Numbered from the stretch's first letter, positions 41,261 through 49,229 are shown. The stretch is DNA of 64,000 nucleotides from Giesbergeria sp. (GCF_028686475.1 NZ_JAQUCA010000007.1:89390-153389), one strand, 5' to 3'. Made by a program: numbers and translations. The notes: generated by a model not told the origin, from the letters alone.

Positions 41261-41767
41261 GTGTCCTTCCTCAAGAAAATATCTAAAACCGTAGTCTTGG
41301 TGGCGCAACTTGCCGCTATGGGTACTGCGATGGCCAAAGGTGTCTATGTCGGCGAAGGCTGGTCTTACGATCCAGCACGCGACGGTATGCACGATGTACG
41401 AAAACTGATGCCCATTGAAGGGGGCGGCACGGGCGACCCCAGTAGCCGCTTTTGTGCCTCGGGCATCACCAGCGCCGATGGTGCTTGCTATGTCCTCCAG
41501 ACACGCCCCTACGACGAAACTGGAAATAAATGTGTGGTGGTGAACCCGCCAGATTGCGGCGAGTCTGTCGCTGTGTCGGAAGTTTTCACTGGGAATGCTG
41601 CTTGCTTCACCGTATCCCCAAAAAAAGTGAGTGTCTCGCCTCCGGGGACTGTCTGCGAATATATTTCTGACGGTGGTGAGTGGTATCGACCTAAAGGCCA
41701 AAGTATCAGGCCCATTGTCTGTAATACCGAGGCGATTTTTACGCGCATAGCCTGCGATGGTGGCTAA
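41261..41767 (+). CDS. Short paralogue of the cysteine-repeat protein (168 aa)
   Basis: GTG start at 41261 with GGAG 8 bases upstream (MSFLKKISKTVVLVAQLAAM as signal peptide), matching the start style of 38186. The mature protein begins GEGWSYDPARDGMHDVRKLM and PIEGG, a clear match to the head domain of the 950-residue protein, then has its own cysteine-rich domain (CVVVNPPDCGES, CFTVSPKKV) and no repeats. It may be an accessory or alternative tip to the large protein. A terminator follows. Confidence 0.72.
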   Translation: MSFLKKISKTVVLVAQLAAMGTAMAKGVYVGEGWSYDPARDGMHDVRKLMPIEGGGTGDPSSRFCASGITSADGACYVLQTRPYDETGNKCVVVNPPDCGESVAVSEVFTGNAACFTVSPKKVSVSPPGTVCEYISDGGEWYRPKGQSIRPIVCNTEAIFTRIACDGG

Positions 41768-41787
41768 ATTCCAAGAATAAGAAAAAA

Positions 41788-41812
41788 GAAACCGCCTTCG
41801 GGTGGTTTTTTT
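41788..41812 (+). terminator. Intrinsic terminator after the short paralogue
   Basis: AACCGCC, TTCG, GGTGGTT, then Ts; one G-T wobble relative to the terminator at 41102. Confidence 0.8.
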
Positions 41813-41866
41813 GAGCCTGCCTACGTCGATGGACTGGGCGAGGACTTTGGCCCGCTGCGCCGCAAG

Positions 41867-41886
41867 ATCGGCCAAATTTGGCTGGT
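41867..41886. repeat. 20-bp palindrome, degenerate copy 12
   Basis: ATCGGCCAAATTTGGCTGGT: two C-to-T changes from the consensus, at positions 2 and 17. The only imperfect copy seen. Confidence 0.8.
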
Positions 41887-42039
41887 CTTTGTGCGTGGAG
41901 CGGGGGGGCTGGGGAAGGCTGGTGAGGACTTAACCAAGTGTGCCTGTTCTATATTATTTGTTGAGAAAAATAGCTAATTTTTCGGCAAATTAAAGCGTGG
42001 ATAAACAACATTTTGTATTTGTTATGTGCAATAACTCTG

Positions 42040-42246
42040 TTACTGTAAATCATGGCGGATTTTGAAATTCTCCAATGAGAAATGATCTGACGATGATATT
42101 TCAAGAAGACAATTCTCAACATGCTCAACAGTCAATCCATGACGATCAGCTACTTCTCTAAAGAATTCTGGATTTTCATCCAAAACATCTAGCTCTTTGC
42201 TCGCCTCTGACGGAAAAGAGTTTTTGTGTCTTTCTGGATAAGCCAT
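42040..42246 (-). CDS. Small hypothetical protein (68 aa)
   Basis: The ATG at 42246 on the minus strand has AAAAAGG a few bases upstream. The product MAYPERHKNSFPSEASKELD continues through an acidic helical domain with DRHGLTVEHVENCLLEISS. The frame stays open to 42369, but that part overlaps the palindrome. Not recognised; it lies downstream of the DsbC-like gene on the same strand. Confidence 0.55.
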   Translation of the reverse strand: MAYPERHKNSFPSEASKELDVLDENPEFFREVADRHGLTVEHVENCLLEISSSDHFSLENFKIRHDLQ

Positions 42247-42360
42247 TTTTTTCCTTTTTGGTTCTGCCTTTTTCTCTGCACATCGCGCCAAGTAGTCTTT
42301 GGCCTTGGCATCTTCCCAGCGTGCATCTCTAGCGCAACCTACCCGATTGCCCAAAAAAAG

Positions 42361-42380
42361 ACCGGCCAAATTTGGCCGGT
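42361..42380. terminator. 20-bp palindrome, copy 13 (T-run on minus strand)
   Basis: Perfect copy; on the minus strand it follows the DsbC-like stop by 25 bp and is followed by CTTTTTTT. Confidence 0.92.
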
Positions 42381-42404
42381 CGTTGTGTGCGGGGAGCGGG
42401 ACTG

Positions 42405-43139
42405 TTACGGCTTGGCCAAGATGGCCTCGATCTGGGGTGCCTCCATGAACCCGTTGACCCGCTTACCGTTCTTGAACACGATGGCTGGCGTGCCCCGGAT
42501 AGAGGATTGGATGCCGAACTGCTTGTTGCGCTCGATGGCTGAGGTGTCGCAAGCGGCTTCAGGCGGTGTCACGCCCTTGATCATCCATGCTTCGTAGGTT
42601 GCCGCCTTGTCTTTGGCGCACCAGATGTTTTGGCTCTTTTTCACCGAGTCGGGGCCAAGGATCGGGTAGAGGAAAACGTGAACCTTGACGTTATCGAGTT
42701 CCAGTAGCGATTTGGTCAGCTTTTTGCAGAAGCCGCAATTTGGGTCTTCAAAGGTTGCGAATTCACGCTCGCCCTTGCCTTTCACCACAGTAAACGAGTC
42801 AGCAAACGGAAGACTTTTGTAGGGAATAGTCTCCAAAGCGGCAACACGCTCCTGCGTGATATTTTTGCCGCTGGGTAATTCCATCACTTCACCCTTGATG
42901 AGGTATTTCAGGCTGGTGTCTGCGTAGTAAAGTTCGCTTTTGCCCATACGAAGCTCTAGCAGATTGGAATTGGGTAATGCCCGAACTTCCTCGATTTTTG
43001 GGTTGTTGGGCAAACTCTTGGAAACAGCTTCAGGACTTGGGATTGCTGCCTGTGTTGACGCTTGAGCGGCTGTTGTGGCCGCGAAACACGCAACGAACGA
43101 AAAGGCCAAATAAAGGCTGGAGGATCGGAAGGATGGCAT
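42405..43139 (-). CDS. DsbC/TrbB-like thiol:disulfide isomerase
   Basis: 244 aa from the ATG at 43139 (TTG 43154 is possible). Signal peptide, N-terminal dimerisation domain (SELYYADTSLKYLIKGEVME) and a thioredoxin domain with the active site DPNCGFCKKL and the cis-Pro segment IRGTPAIVFKNG. This is a DsbC-type periplasmic isomerase. Such genes are common in conjugation loci, where they fold disulfide-bonded transfer proteins. Here it also sits next to two cysteine-rich surface proteins. It faces away from virB8. Confidence 0.92.
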   Translation of the reverse strand: MPSFRSSSLYLAFSFVACFAATTAAQASTQAAIPSPEAVSKSLPNNPKIEEVRALPNSNLLELRMGKSELYYADTSLKYLIKGEVMELPSGKNITQERVAALETIPYKSLPFADSFTVVKGKGEREFATFEDPNCGFCKKLTKSLLELDNVKVHVFLYPILGPDSVKKSQNIWCAKDKAATYEAWMIKGVTPPEAACDTSAIERNKQFGIQSSIRGTPAIVFKNGKRVNGFMEAPQIEAILAKP

Positions 43140-43270
43140 GGTCGATAGCTTCAATCAAATAGAGAGGTGATAAATATCGCATCGAACGGAAGCGCGCTGA
43201 ATGAGAAATGTGCATGATTTCGCGCAGCATTTGATAAAAATGTCTGTGCAGAGTTGGCAAAAATGGGGTC

Positions 43271-43963
43271 ATGAAATCACCGTCCAAGAAGACCCAACCA
43301 TCAGATCATGTACCTGGCCCAATGGAAGAAGCTGCTGTCCGCCAGTATTTTGAGCGCGGCTCCAAGCAAGCTGTAGATGGAAACCGCTGGCGTGTCACGG
43401 CCATTGCTTCGCTCCTGACGGTCATGATGCTTTCGGCTGGAATCGTCGTCATGGCATCCAGGCAAGATGTCTATGTGATGCAGGTGAGCAAAGATGCCTC
43501 GGGCCAGCTCCAAGTTGGCGGGGTGGCAAGTAAGTTTGAGGCTGATGAAGAAGTCCAGATGGCTTGGGCCTTGAACTATGCACAAACGCTCACGGAAATT
43601 ACGCCCGCTATCTGGCGGCGCAACGTAGATCGCACCGTGAGCCTGTCCGTTGGGATTTCGCAAGATCAGGTGCGATCCTATTTACAACAAGCCAATAGCA
43701 ATCCTGCTGCACTATTGAGCAAAAACGAATTGTATGTTCGTGAGTTTAGCCGAAAGTCAATCAACAAAATTGCGAACAATACCTACCTGATTCGCTACGA
43801 CTTAATTTCTCGAATTGTTCCGAATGCACAGCCAGAAAAGAAATCGTACTCCATGACGATTTCATTGACTAATGTTGGTCACAAAACACGCGAAGATGTT
43901 TTCAGAAACCCGGAAGGGCTGGCGGCATTGAACTTTAGCATTTCCGAAGATAAAGGTAATTAA
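43271..43963 (+). CDS. trbF: VirB8/TrbF-type protein
   Basis: 230 aa. Short cytoplasmic N-terminus with PMEEAAVRQYFERGSKQAVD, one membrane helix (VTAIASLLTVMMLSAGIVVM), then a periplasmic NTF2-like domain ending SYSMTISLTNVGHKTREDVF. VirB8 nucleates the periplasmic part of the mating channel. It opens the second mating block, 131 bp from the divergent DsbC-like gene, so a promoter probably lies in 43140-43270. Confidence 0.88.
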   Translation: MKSPSKKTQPSDHVPGPMEEAAVRQYFERGSKQAVDGNRWRVTAIASLLTVMMLSAGIVVMASRQDVYVMQVSKDASGQLQVGGVASKFEADEEVQMAWALNYAQTLTEITPAIWRRNVDRTVSLSVGISQDQVRSYLQQANSNPAALLSKNELYVREFSRKSINKIANNTYLIRYDLISRIVPNAQPEKKSYSMTISLTNVGHKTREDVFRNPEGLAALNFSISEDKGN

Positions 43964-43966
43964 ACA

Positions 43967-44776
43967 ATGAGCAAGAAAATTTTAGCTTCACTGGTGATGG
44001 TGTGCAGTTTGGGTGCGGCGCACGCTACACCGGAAATATCCGTGCCAATTCCGGGTAATTTGGATTCGCGGATTGTCACTTTCGCCTATACGCCAGATGT
44101 AGTTTTTCGCCTGCCAGTGACAGTGGGTATGCACACCCACATTCCTATGGGGCCAGGTGAGGAATTGATTGAAACCCCTCGCATTGGTGAAAAGGTGCGC
44201 TGGCGCATCGAAGGCAATGAAAAAAATCTTTACATCAAAGCCTTGCAGCCTGATGTCAGTACCTCGCTATCGCTGGTGACGAATAAGCGAATTTATCAGT
44301 TTGAGCTGGTTGCCACTACCAAGTCCAGTGAACGCATCCAAAAAGCGCAGTTTACTTACCCCGACGAGGAAGCTGGGATTAAGATGGCTTGGCGCAACCG
44401 AGTTGAAGCAACGCAGAACGAGCAAAAGGCGCATGAAAATCATCTGAAAGAACAAAATCTTGCGTCCAAGCCCATTGATTCTTCGCTACTGACCTTTTAC
44501 TCGGTTCATACGCAAAATGAAGAATACAAGCGGATTCACGCTTACTCGGATGGCTTAAAAACGTGGATTCGCCTACCCCCTGGCATTCAAGACCTGCCTG
44601 CCGTCTTCATGGTTGAGCGCGATGAACGCGATAAAGAACACCTCATGCCGGTGAACTATACGGTTGCAGACCGTGCTAATCCCCGTGACCGGGATGTAGT
44701 CATTGTTGATCGCTCTGCTCCTTATTGGATATTGCGTATTGGAAAATCTGTGGAAGTTCGCTTAGTGCGTGATTAA
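43967..44776 (+). CDS. trbG: VirB9/TrbG-type protein
   Basis: 269 aa. Signal peptide (MSKKILASLVMVCSLGAAHA), mature start VPIPGNLDSRIVTFAYTPD, the PLH-like segment IETPRIGEKVRWRIEGNEKN and the C-terminal domain (LKTWIRLPPGIQDLPAVFMV; NYTVADRANPRDRDVVIVDR), as in VirB9/TrbG. It contributes to the outer-membrane core complex with VirB7 and VirB10. It starts 3 bp after trbF. Confidence 0.93.
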   Translation: MSKKILASLVMVCSLGAAHATPEISVPIPGNLDSRIVTFAYTPDVVFRLPVTVGMHTHIPMGPGEELIETPRIGEKVRWRIEGNEKNLYIKALQPDVSTSLSLVTNKRIYQFELVATTKSSERIQKAQFTYPDEEAGIKMAWRNRVEATQNEQKAHENHLKEQNLASKPIDSSLLTFYSVHTQNEEYKRIHAYSDGLKTWIRLPPGIQDLPAVFMVERDERDKEHLMPVNYTVADRANPRDRDVVIVDRSAPYWILRIGKSVEVRLVRD

Positions 44777-44789
44777 CAAAGGGTGTGCC

Positions 44790-46061
44790 ATGCAAGAAAA
44801 CAACATGCCACGTCCTTCGCTGAATCCGTTGGATGATTTGGATGAATTGCCTGAATCTACTGCTCCGAATAAAAAAGCCAAGCAAAATAAAATTCCGCCC
44901 CCAGAGGAAGATTTATTACACGATGAACATGATGATGCTGTTCAAAAAGGAATGCCGGGGCGCAATCTCAAAAATTGGGCCATTGGCATTTTGGGTATCG
45001 CCGTGGCTGGCTCCATGTTGTGGCCCCAGTCAGATAGCAGCAACGATAAGACTGTGACAGCCAAGCAGTCGCAAGCCAGCATTGCCGATGAATTGGAGCG
45101 ATCCAAGCCTGTTGTTGCTGCCCTGGAAGAAACCGTGGCGCCTGAGCCACCTGCGCCACCGCCGATAACAAAGGTAACGACTGAGCCTCCAGATAACAAA
45201 GAAGACGAGAAGATGGCCCTCATCCTTGCTTCGCCGATGGCGACGGATGTGCAGCTGTCCAATAGCGGTAGGCCAAAGGAAAAGCCAGCCCCTGCCGATC
45301 CACTGGCGGGGTTTGACAGCAGCAAAATGATGGAAGACGCAATGCGCCAGCAAGAGCGAATGCTGGCTGCGATGGCCGCCGCCGATGCTGGTGGTGCAAA
45401 AAACAAGGTCGATAGCCTGCATGGCGGATTCTTGAAAGAGTCCAAAGGCATTGAGGCTCCCATCGGTATGGTGGGGGCGCGCAAGCCCAACACTCTCTAT
45501 GAAGGTACCCTCATTCGCACCGTACTAACCCGCAAGCTGCAAACCGATTTACCGGGGATGGTGACAGCCAAAGTCATGAGCGATGTTTATGACAGCGTGA
45601 CCATGCAAACCATGCTCATCCCTCGTGGCTCCGAAGTAACTTGCCGCTACCAGTCCGAGTTGTTGGTGGGCCAAGAGGTTGTATTGGCGGCCTGTGAGCG
45701 CTTGCGCCTGCCCAATGGAAAGAGCTTTTCGCTCATGTCCAGCCCTGCCAGCGATATGCAGGGCGCTTCGGGCTTGCCAGCGGACGTGAATAACCATTTT
45801 TTCAAGATGTTTGGCACATCCCTCATGCTGGGAGCTGCGTCGCTGCTACTGCCCGACAAGGATCAGAACATCACGGTTTCCTCATCCAACGGCTCGCAGG
45901 AAAAGGGGGGGTCAATTCTGGGCACGGCGCTGCACGACACCATCACAACCATTTTGCAACGCAACGCACGCATTCCGCCCACAGGCACGGTTGAGATTGG
46001 AACACCCTTCACACTGACTATTTCCCGCGATGTGGAGATGGAACCTTATACCGGGAGGTAA
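44790..46061 (+). CDS. trbI: VirB10/TrbI-type protein
   Basis: 423 aa from the ATG at 44790. Cytoplasmic N-terminus, one membrane helix near residue 62 (WAIGILGIAVAGSMLWP), a long Pro/Glu-rich linker (APEPPAPPPITKVTTEPPDN), then the VirB10 C-terminal beta-barrel with LYEGTLIRTVLTRKLQTDLP, TMLIPRGSEVTCRY and GTALHDTITTILQ. It spans both membranes and gates substrate passage. Confidence 0.94.
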   Translation: MQENNMPRPSLNPLDDLDELPESTAPNKKAKQNKIPPPEEDLLHDEHDDAVQKGMPGRNLKNWAIGILGIAVAGSMLWPQSDSSNDKTVTAKQSQASIADELERSKPVVAALEETVAPEPPAPPPITKVTTEPPDNKEDEKMALILASPMATDVQLSNSGRPKEKPAPADPLAGFDSSKMMEDAMRQQERMLAAMAAADAGGAKNKVDSLHGGFLKESKGIEAPIGMVGARKPNTLYEGTLIRTVLTRKLQTDLPGMVTAKVMSDVYDSVTMQTMLIPRGSEVTCRYQSELLVGQEVVLAACERLRLPNGKSFSLMSSPASDMQGASGLPADVNNHFFKMFGTSLMLGAASLLLPDKDQNITVSSSNGSQEKGGSILGTALHDTITTILQRNARIPPTGTVEIGTPFTLTISRDVEMEPYTGR

Positions 46062-46063
46062 TC

Positions 46064-46420
46064 GTGGTGCCTAGCAAACTGATCTTGAAACTTGCTGCTG
46101 CACTGCTGGCTGCGTCTGGCCTTGCAGGGTGTGGGGCGATTGCGAAGTGGCTCCCTAACTTCTCAAGCAATCACAACTTGGAATTCGTGGAGGAGATGCC
46201 TGAAAGCATTTCCGTGGCTTGGCGCGATCCACATGGGCAAGTGTGGCTGGTGCCCAAGCGGGGTTTCATGATTGAAGCCATTCGTAGCAATGGCAGCCAG
46301 CTTGTGCCGTGGTCTGCACAAGGTTCTTACTTGTTGGTGCAAGCGGGCTTTAGCAATCTGGAAATAAAAACTGATGGCCGTTGGTCGAAATTAGTTTTTT
46401 TACCGAAGGAAAAAAATTGA
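46064..46420 (+). CDS. Small VirB7/TrbH-like lipoprotein
   Basis: 118 aa from a GTG (46064 or 46067) with GGGAGG upstream. Lipobox LAGC (SGLAGCGAIAKWLP) and a compact domain with WRDPHGQVWLVPKRGFMIEA. It follows VirB10 by 2 bp and ends inside the recombinase start. Position and lipidation suggest the VirB7/TrbH role in the outer-membrane core; the sequence does not prove it. Confidence 0.72.
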   Translation: MVPSKLILKLAAALLAASGLAGCGAIAKWLPNFSSNHNLEFVEEMPESISVAWRDPHGQVWLVPKRGFMIEAIRSNGSQLVPWSAQGSYLLVQAGFSNLEIKTDGRWSKLVFLPKEKN

Positions 46421-47394
46421 AAGAAAAAAACAGTGCCCGCAAAAACTTGGCTACGCTGAAAAAAACAGCCAGTGCATTGGTAGAAAAAAATGGCGGGTTT
46501 CGCATCAATGGCGCTATTGCTTCGGATCGCACCAAAAAACTCACTCATGAAGTTCTCATGAATTGCTGTCAGCGGCTTTGGTTGCTAGGCTTTCAAATTC
46601 GAGATATTCATGATTTGAAATTGCGTCATGTAGAAAGTTTGATTGAATACTGGCGTGCAAATAACCGCGCAATCAAAACAATACAAAATAATGTCAGCCG
46701 CTTGCGGCGCGTGGCAGAGTGGATTGGCAAGCCCGACATGATTCCTCATGGCATATTGGAGCAGATGTACCCAGATGCTGACGTGGGAGAGTTGCGGGTT
46801 AAAACCGTGGCTGAAAGCTCGAAAAGCTGGACAGAGAATGGTGTCAACGTACTGGAGAAAATACTCGAAGCGGACAAAATTGATCCCAGATTTGGGGCTA
46901 TGCTACGGTTAGGCTTGGCCTTCGGTCTGCGGCGCAAAGAGCAACTTCGGTCAAAACCGAACGCTATGGATGGGGGGAGCATTTTGCTGATAAATGGCAA
47001 CATGGCTAAGTCGGGCAAGGATCGCATGATTCCCATAGAGCATCCATTCCAGCGCTTGTGCTTGGAACATGCCAAGCGCCTTGTTAAAGGTGGGGAGTAT
47101 CTGGGGTGGCCTGGTCGAACCTATGAGCAGAACATTGCCCACTACAAATACTTGATGCGGAAAATTGGAATTTCAGGGCGTGATAGCGGCTGCGTTGGGC
47201 ACGGCCTGCGTGCTGAGTACGCCGAGAACATCTCGCTGATGAATGGCTTGGTGCCGCCTGTATTGGGTGGTAAACACAGCCAAATGGACAAGGAAGCGCG
47301 GCTGGCAATTCAAGCTATTGTTTCCCAAAACATGGGCCATCATCGGCCCGAGGTGACGGGTGCTTACTACGGTTCCTTTAGACCAAAAAATTAA
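46417..47394 (+). CDS. Tyrosine recombinase (phage-integrase N-domain type)
   Basis: 325 aa from a TTG at 46417, overlapping the lipoprotein stop (TTGA) with GAAGGA upstream. N-terminal SAM-like domain (LTHEVLMNCCQRLWLLGFQI), then the catalytic set: Arg in LAFGLRRKEQL (near residue 172), H-x-x-R in GHGLRAEYAEN (near 262), and His plus Tyr in MGHHRPEVTGAYYG (nucleophile near 317). The family (Phage_integr_N plus Integrase_1) is seen on plasmids and ICEs. It could resolve dimers, invert segments or integrate the element. Co-transcription with the mating genes is unusual. Confidence 0.85.
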   Translation: MKEKNSARKNLATLKKTASALVEKNGGFRINGAIASDRTKKLTHEVLMNCCQRLWLLGFQIRDIHDLKLRHVESLIEYWRANNRAIKTIQNNVSRLRRVAEWIGKPDMIPHGILEQMYPDADVGELRVKTVAESSKSWTENGVNVLEKILEADKIDPRFGAMLRLGLAFGLRRKEQLRSKPNAMDGGSILLINGNMAKSGKDRMIPIEHPFQRLCLEHAKRLVKGGEYLGWPGRTYEQNIAHYKYLMRKIGISGRDSGCVGHGLRAEYAENISLMNGLVPPVLGGKHSQMDKEARLAIQAIVSQNMGHHRPEVTGAYYGSFRPKN

Positions 47395-47407
47395 GCGCAA
47401 CGGAATA

Positions 47408-47436
47408 AAAAAACCGCCTTTTGGCGGTTTTTCTTT
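47408..47436. terminator. Bidirectional terminator
   Basis: AAAAACCGCC, TTTT-type loop, GGCGGTTTTT between the convergent recombinase and the minus-strand gene at 47443. Confidence 0.85.
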
Positions 47437-47442
47437 ATTTGG

Positions 47443-47946
47443 CTAAAAAAATCTTTGCTGATTTATCCATTGAAGTTCTTCCCGTGAAACTGCCGTAGTG
47501 AGCAAATCGGCAGATTCAAGTAACCGTTCACACTCATCCGACAACATCGGGGTTTTTTTTGCAAAAATGATCTGGCGTGGAGGTGGTTGATTTTTGATTG
47601 AGATCAATCCATTCGAGAGGCAATACTCAAAAGGCATGATTTTCCATATAGTTGATTCCTCATTTTCAGGGGAAATGGTCGCATAGCGGCTTGGATTCAA
47701 AGCGATGTTGTATATTCGTGCAGGAAACCAGCCCAATGCGCTAAACTGTTTTCGCCAAAAAATTTCTTTGTTTGCATCTATCAAGATTTCAGAATCAAGA
47801 TCGGCGGTAATTTGTGAAAAAATCACATAGTTACTTTTTTTATTTCTAATTTTCACCGTTGCTTCGTAGGCTCCAATCCACAAAGTAAGTGGCTTATTGA
47901 TAGTTAATAAAAAACTCTGGTGGGGTGACGAATTTAGTAAAACCAT
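47443..47946 (-). CDS. Hypothetical protein (167 aa)
   Basis: Not recognised. Alpha/beta, soluble, rich in Asn and Ile and more AT-rich in codon choice than the mating genes next to it. The N-terminal half (MVLLNSSPHQSFLLTINKPL; VKIRNKKSNYVIFSQITADL) suggests a beta-sandwich. The ATG at 47946 has only AGAGAAATA upstream. A small open frame (47947-48120) ends immediately before it. Confidence 0.6.
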   Translation of the reverse strand: MVLLNSSPHQSFLLTINKPLTLWIGAYEATVKIRNKKSNYVIFSQITADLDSEILIDANKEIFWRKQFSALGWFPARIYNIALNPSRYATISPENEESTIWKIMPFEYCLSNGLISIKNQPPPRQIIFAKKTPMLSDECERLLESADLLTTAVSREELQWINQQRFF

Positions 47947-48120
47947 TTATTTCTCTATTTTTTTGTTATTTTTGAGTGTGATTTTGTGTTTCAAAGGCAG
48001 TCGCCAATTCGCTGCTGTAACAGTGAGCAATGAATTGATAGCTTCGTTTGCGTGTAGGCGGACTGTGGATTTTTGTTTATTTTGGGAGGTCAATTTTTTT
48101 GTCGAAGAATTTACATTCAT
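47947..48120 (-). CDS. Possible small basic protein (57 aa)
   Basis: The minus-strand frame MNVNSSTKKLTSQNKQKSTV continues with NEAINSLLTVTAANWRLPLK and a lysine/asparagine-rich end, and stops 10 bases before the next ATG. No ribosome site is visible, so it is only a candidate; alternatively this is the AT-rich promoter region of the gene at 47443. Confidence 0.3.
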   Translation of the reverse strand: MNVNSSTKKLTSQNKQKSTVRLHANEAINSLLTVTAANWRLPLKHKITLKNNKKIEK

Positions 48121-48223
48121 TGCACTATGATAATTTGATGCAATCAAAATTTCAGACAAAAGGTTGCGTTTTTTGATTAGCTTTCGCTGCCTATATGACG
48201 TTGCTATTCTTAACAATCTACTG

Positions 48224-48772
48224 ATGGATCGACGTAAATTTCTTCAATCAGCAGCAGCCGTTGCTCCTGCATTTTTTTCAGGCATCTCTAGTGCCTGGGC
48301 GCAGTCCGATTACTGGTCACAGCCTCGTGGAATTTGGTTGCAAAGGCAGACTGGCAACGGGAAGGAGGAAGTAAGGAGCATCTACTTTGCCGACGGGCGC
48401 ATCATCCCCGACGGGTATGTGCAAGCCTGTCGATTGCTGCGTGATGTGCGGGCTGGCCAAGCCGTGCAAATGTCGCCTGTCCTGCTAGACATCCTATGTG
48501 GTATGCAGGGCTTTCTTGGGGCGCATGGCTACAGTATTCCGCTGGTGACCACATCAGGCTACAGAAGCCCTGCCACCAACGCGGCTACGGAGGGGGCTGC
48601 TCGCAACAGTATGCACGTCCAGGGCAGGGCGTGGGATGGGCGGATGCCGGGTGTTTCAGGCGATGTTATGGCCCAGATAGCGCTGTACCTGCAAGGTGGT
48701 GGGGTGGGACTCTACAAGGGGCGGGGCTTCATCCACATTGATGATGGGCGGTTGCGCTTCTGGCGCGGCTGA
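48224..48772 (+). CDS. Tat-exported YcbK/DUF882-type peptidase (M15 family)
   Basis: 182 aa. The start MDRRKFLQSAAAVAPAFFSG is a twin-arginine signal (R-R-x-F-L-Q). The mature domain has SGYRSPATNAATEGAA, NSMHVQGRAWDGRM and GLYKGRGFIHIDDG, the S-x-H-x-x-G-x-A-x-D and H-x-(D/H) zinc motifs of the M15/DUF882 family. It is a probable periplasmic peptidoglycan endopeptidase or binding protein, and complements the lytic transglycosylase at 23065. Palindrome copy 14 terminates it. Confidence 0.88.
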   Translation: MDRRKFLQSAAAVAPAFFSGISSAWAQSDYWSQPRGIWLQRQTGNGKEEVRSIYFADGRIIPDGYVQACRLLRDVRAGQAVQMSPVLLDILCGMQGFLGAHGYSIPLVTTSGYRSPATNAATEGAARNSMHVQGRAWDGRMPGVSGDVMAQIALYLQGGGVGLYKGRGFIHIDDGRLRFWRG

Positions 48773-48791
48773 TACCAACAACCAAGCTACG

Positions 48792-48811
48792 ACCGGCCAA
48801 ATTTGGCCGGT
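48792..48811. terminator. 20-bp palindrome, copy 14 (with T-run)
   Basis: Perfect copy 20 bp after the DUF882 stop, followed by CTTTTTTT. The gap 48773-49091 otherwise holds CCGCAATTGCGG near 48938 and leader AA. Confidence 0.92.
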
Positions 48812-49005
48812 CTTTTTTTGGGGGCGGCTTGTGGCCCTCATCGGGCTGAACAGCGAAAGCTACCTAAAACGCGCATTTATTCGATGTGTAAATGAAGTGT
48901 TTTTTGTGTTGAAATATATCTACCACACCGCAATTGCGGAAATGAGACACAAAGCGAACAGTCTTGCGCCTTACGCTTGTTGTTTGAGAATGAGCCACGG
49001 ATACG

Positions 49006-49091
49006 TTTGCTGTGCAAATACAAATTTGCAGAGCGAATTGCTCAAAGCCTTTTCTATGCCGGGACTCTGGCAATTTTTAAGGCTTTTTACC
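49006..49091 (+). promoter_or_regulatory. Structured leader AA, before the 45-aa gene
   Basis: P2: TGCAAAT (49013-49019) with ATTTGCA (49024-49030), extended on both sides by GCT/AGC-type pairs. P3: a perfect 8-bp stem, AAAGCCTT (49044-49051) with AAGGCTTT (49079-49086), over the AAGG ribosome site; inner CCGG/CTGG. Confidence 0.7.
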
Positions 49092-49229
49092 ATGCGCCGT
49101 TCTTACGCTTCCTATCAAACTCAGTCTAAATTTTCCTCTAGCTACTACACCATCCTTCGATGGTCTGCTCCAGCTTGGGTTTGCATCATGTTTGTGCTGG
49201 GTCTAATTTCGACTCGGTTCCTGAACTAA
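49092..49229 (+). CDS. Small membrane protein (45 aa)
   Basis: MRRSYASYQTQSKFSSSYYT, then one hydrophobic stretch (WSAPAWVCIMFVLGLIS) that could span the membrane. The ATG directly follows leader AA, whose presence is the best evidence for the gene. Not recognised. Confidence 0.55.
   Translation: MRRSYASYQTQSKFSSSYYTILRWSAPAWVCIMFVLGLISTRFLN

Noticed and set aside
41129..41875. Minus-strand open frame of 248 codons
   Set aside because: It overlaps the better-supported plus-strand exported protein at 41261, has no ribosome site and has biased composition (many His, Thr, Arg) typical of an antisense shadow.
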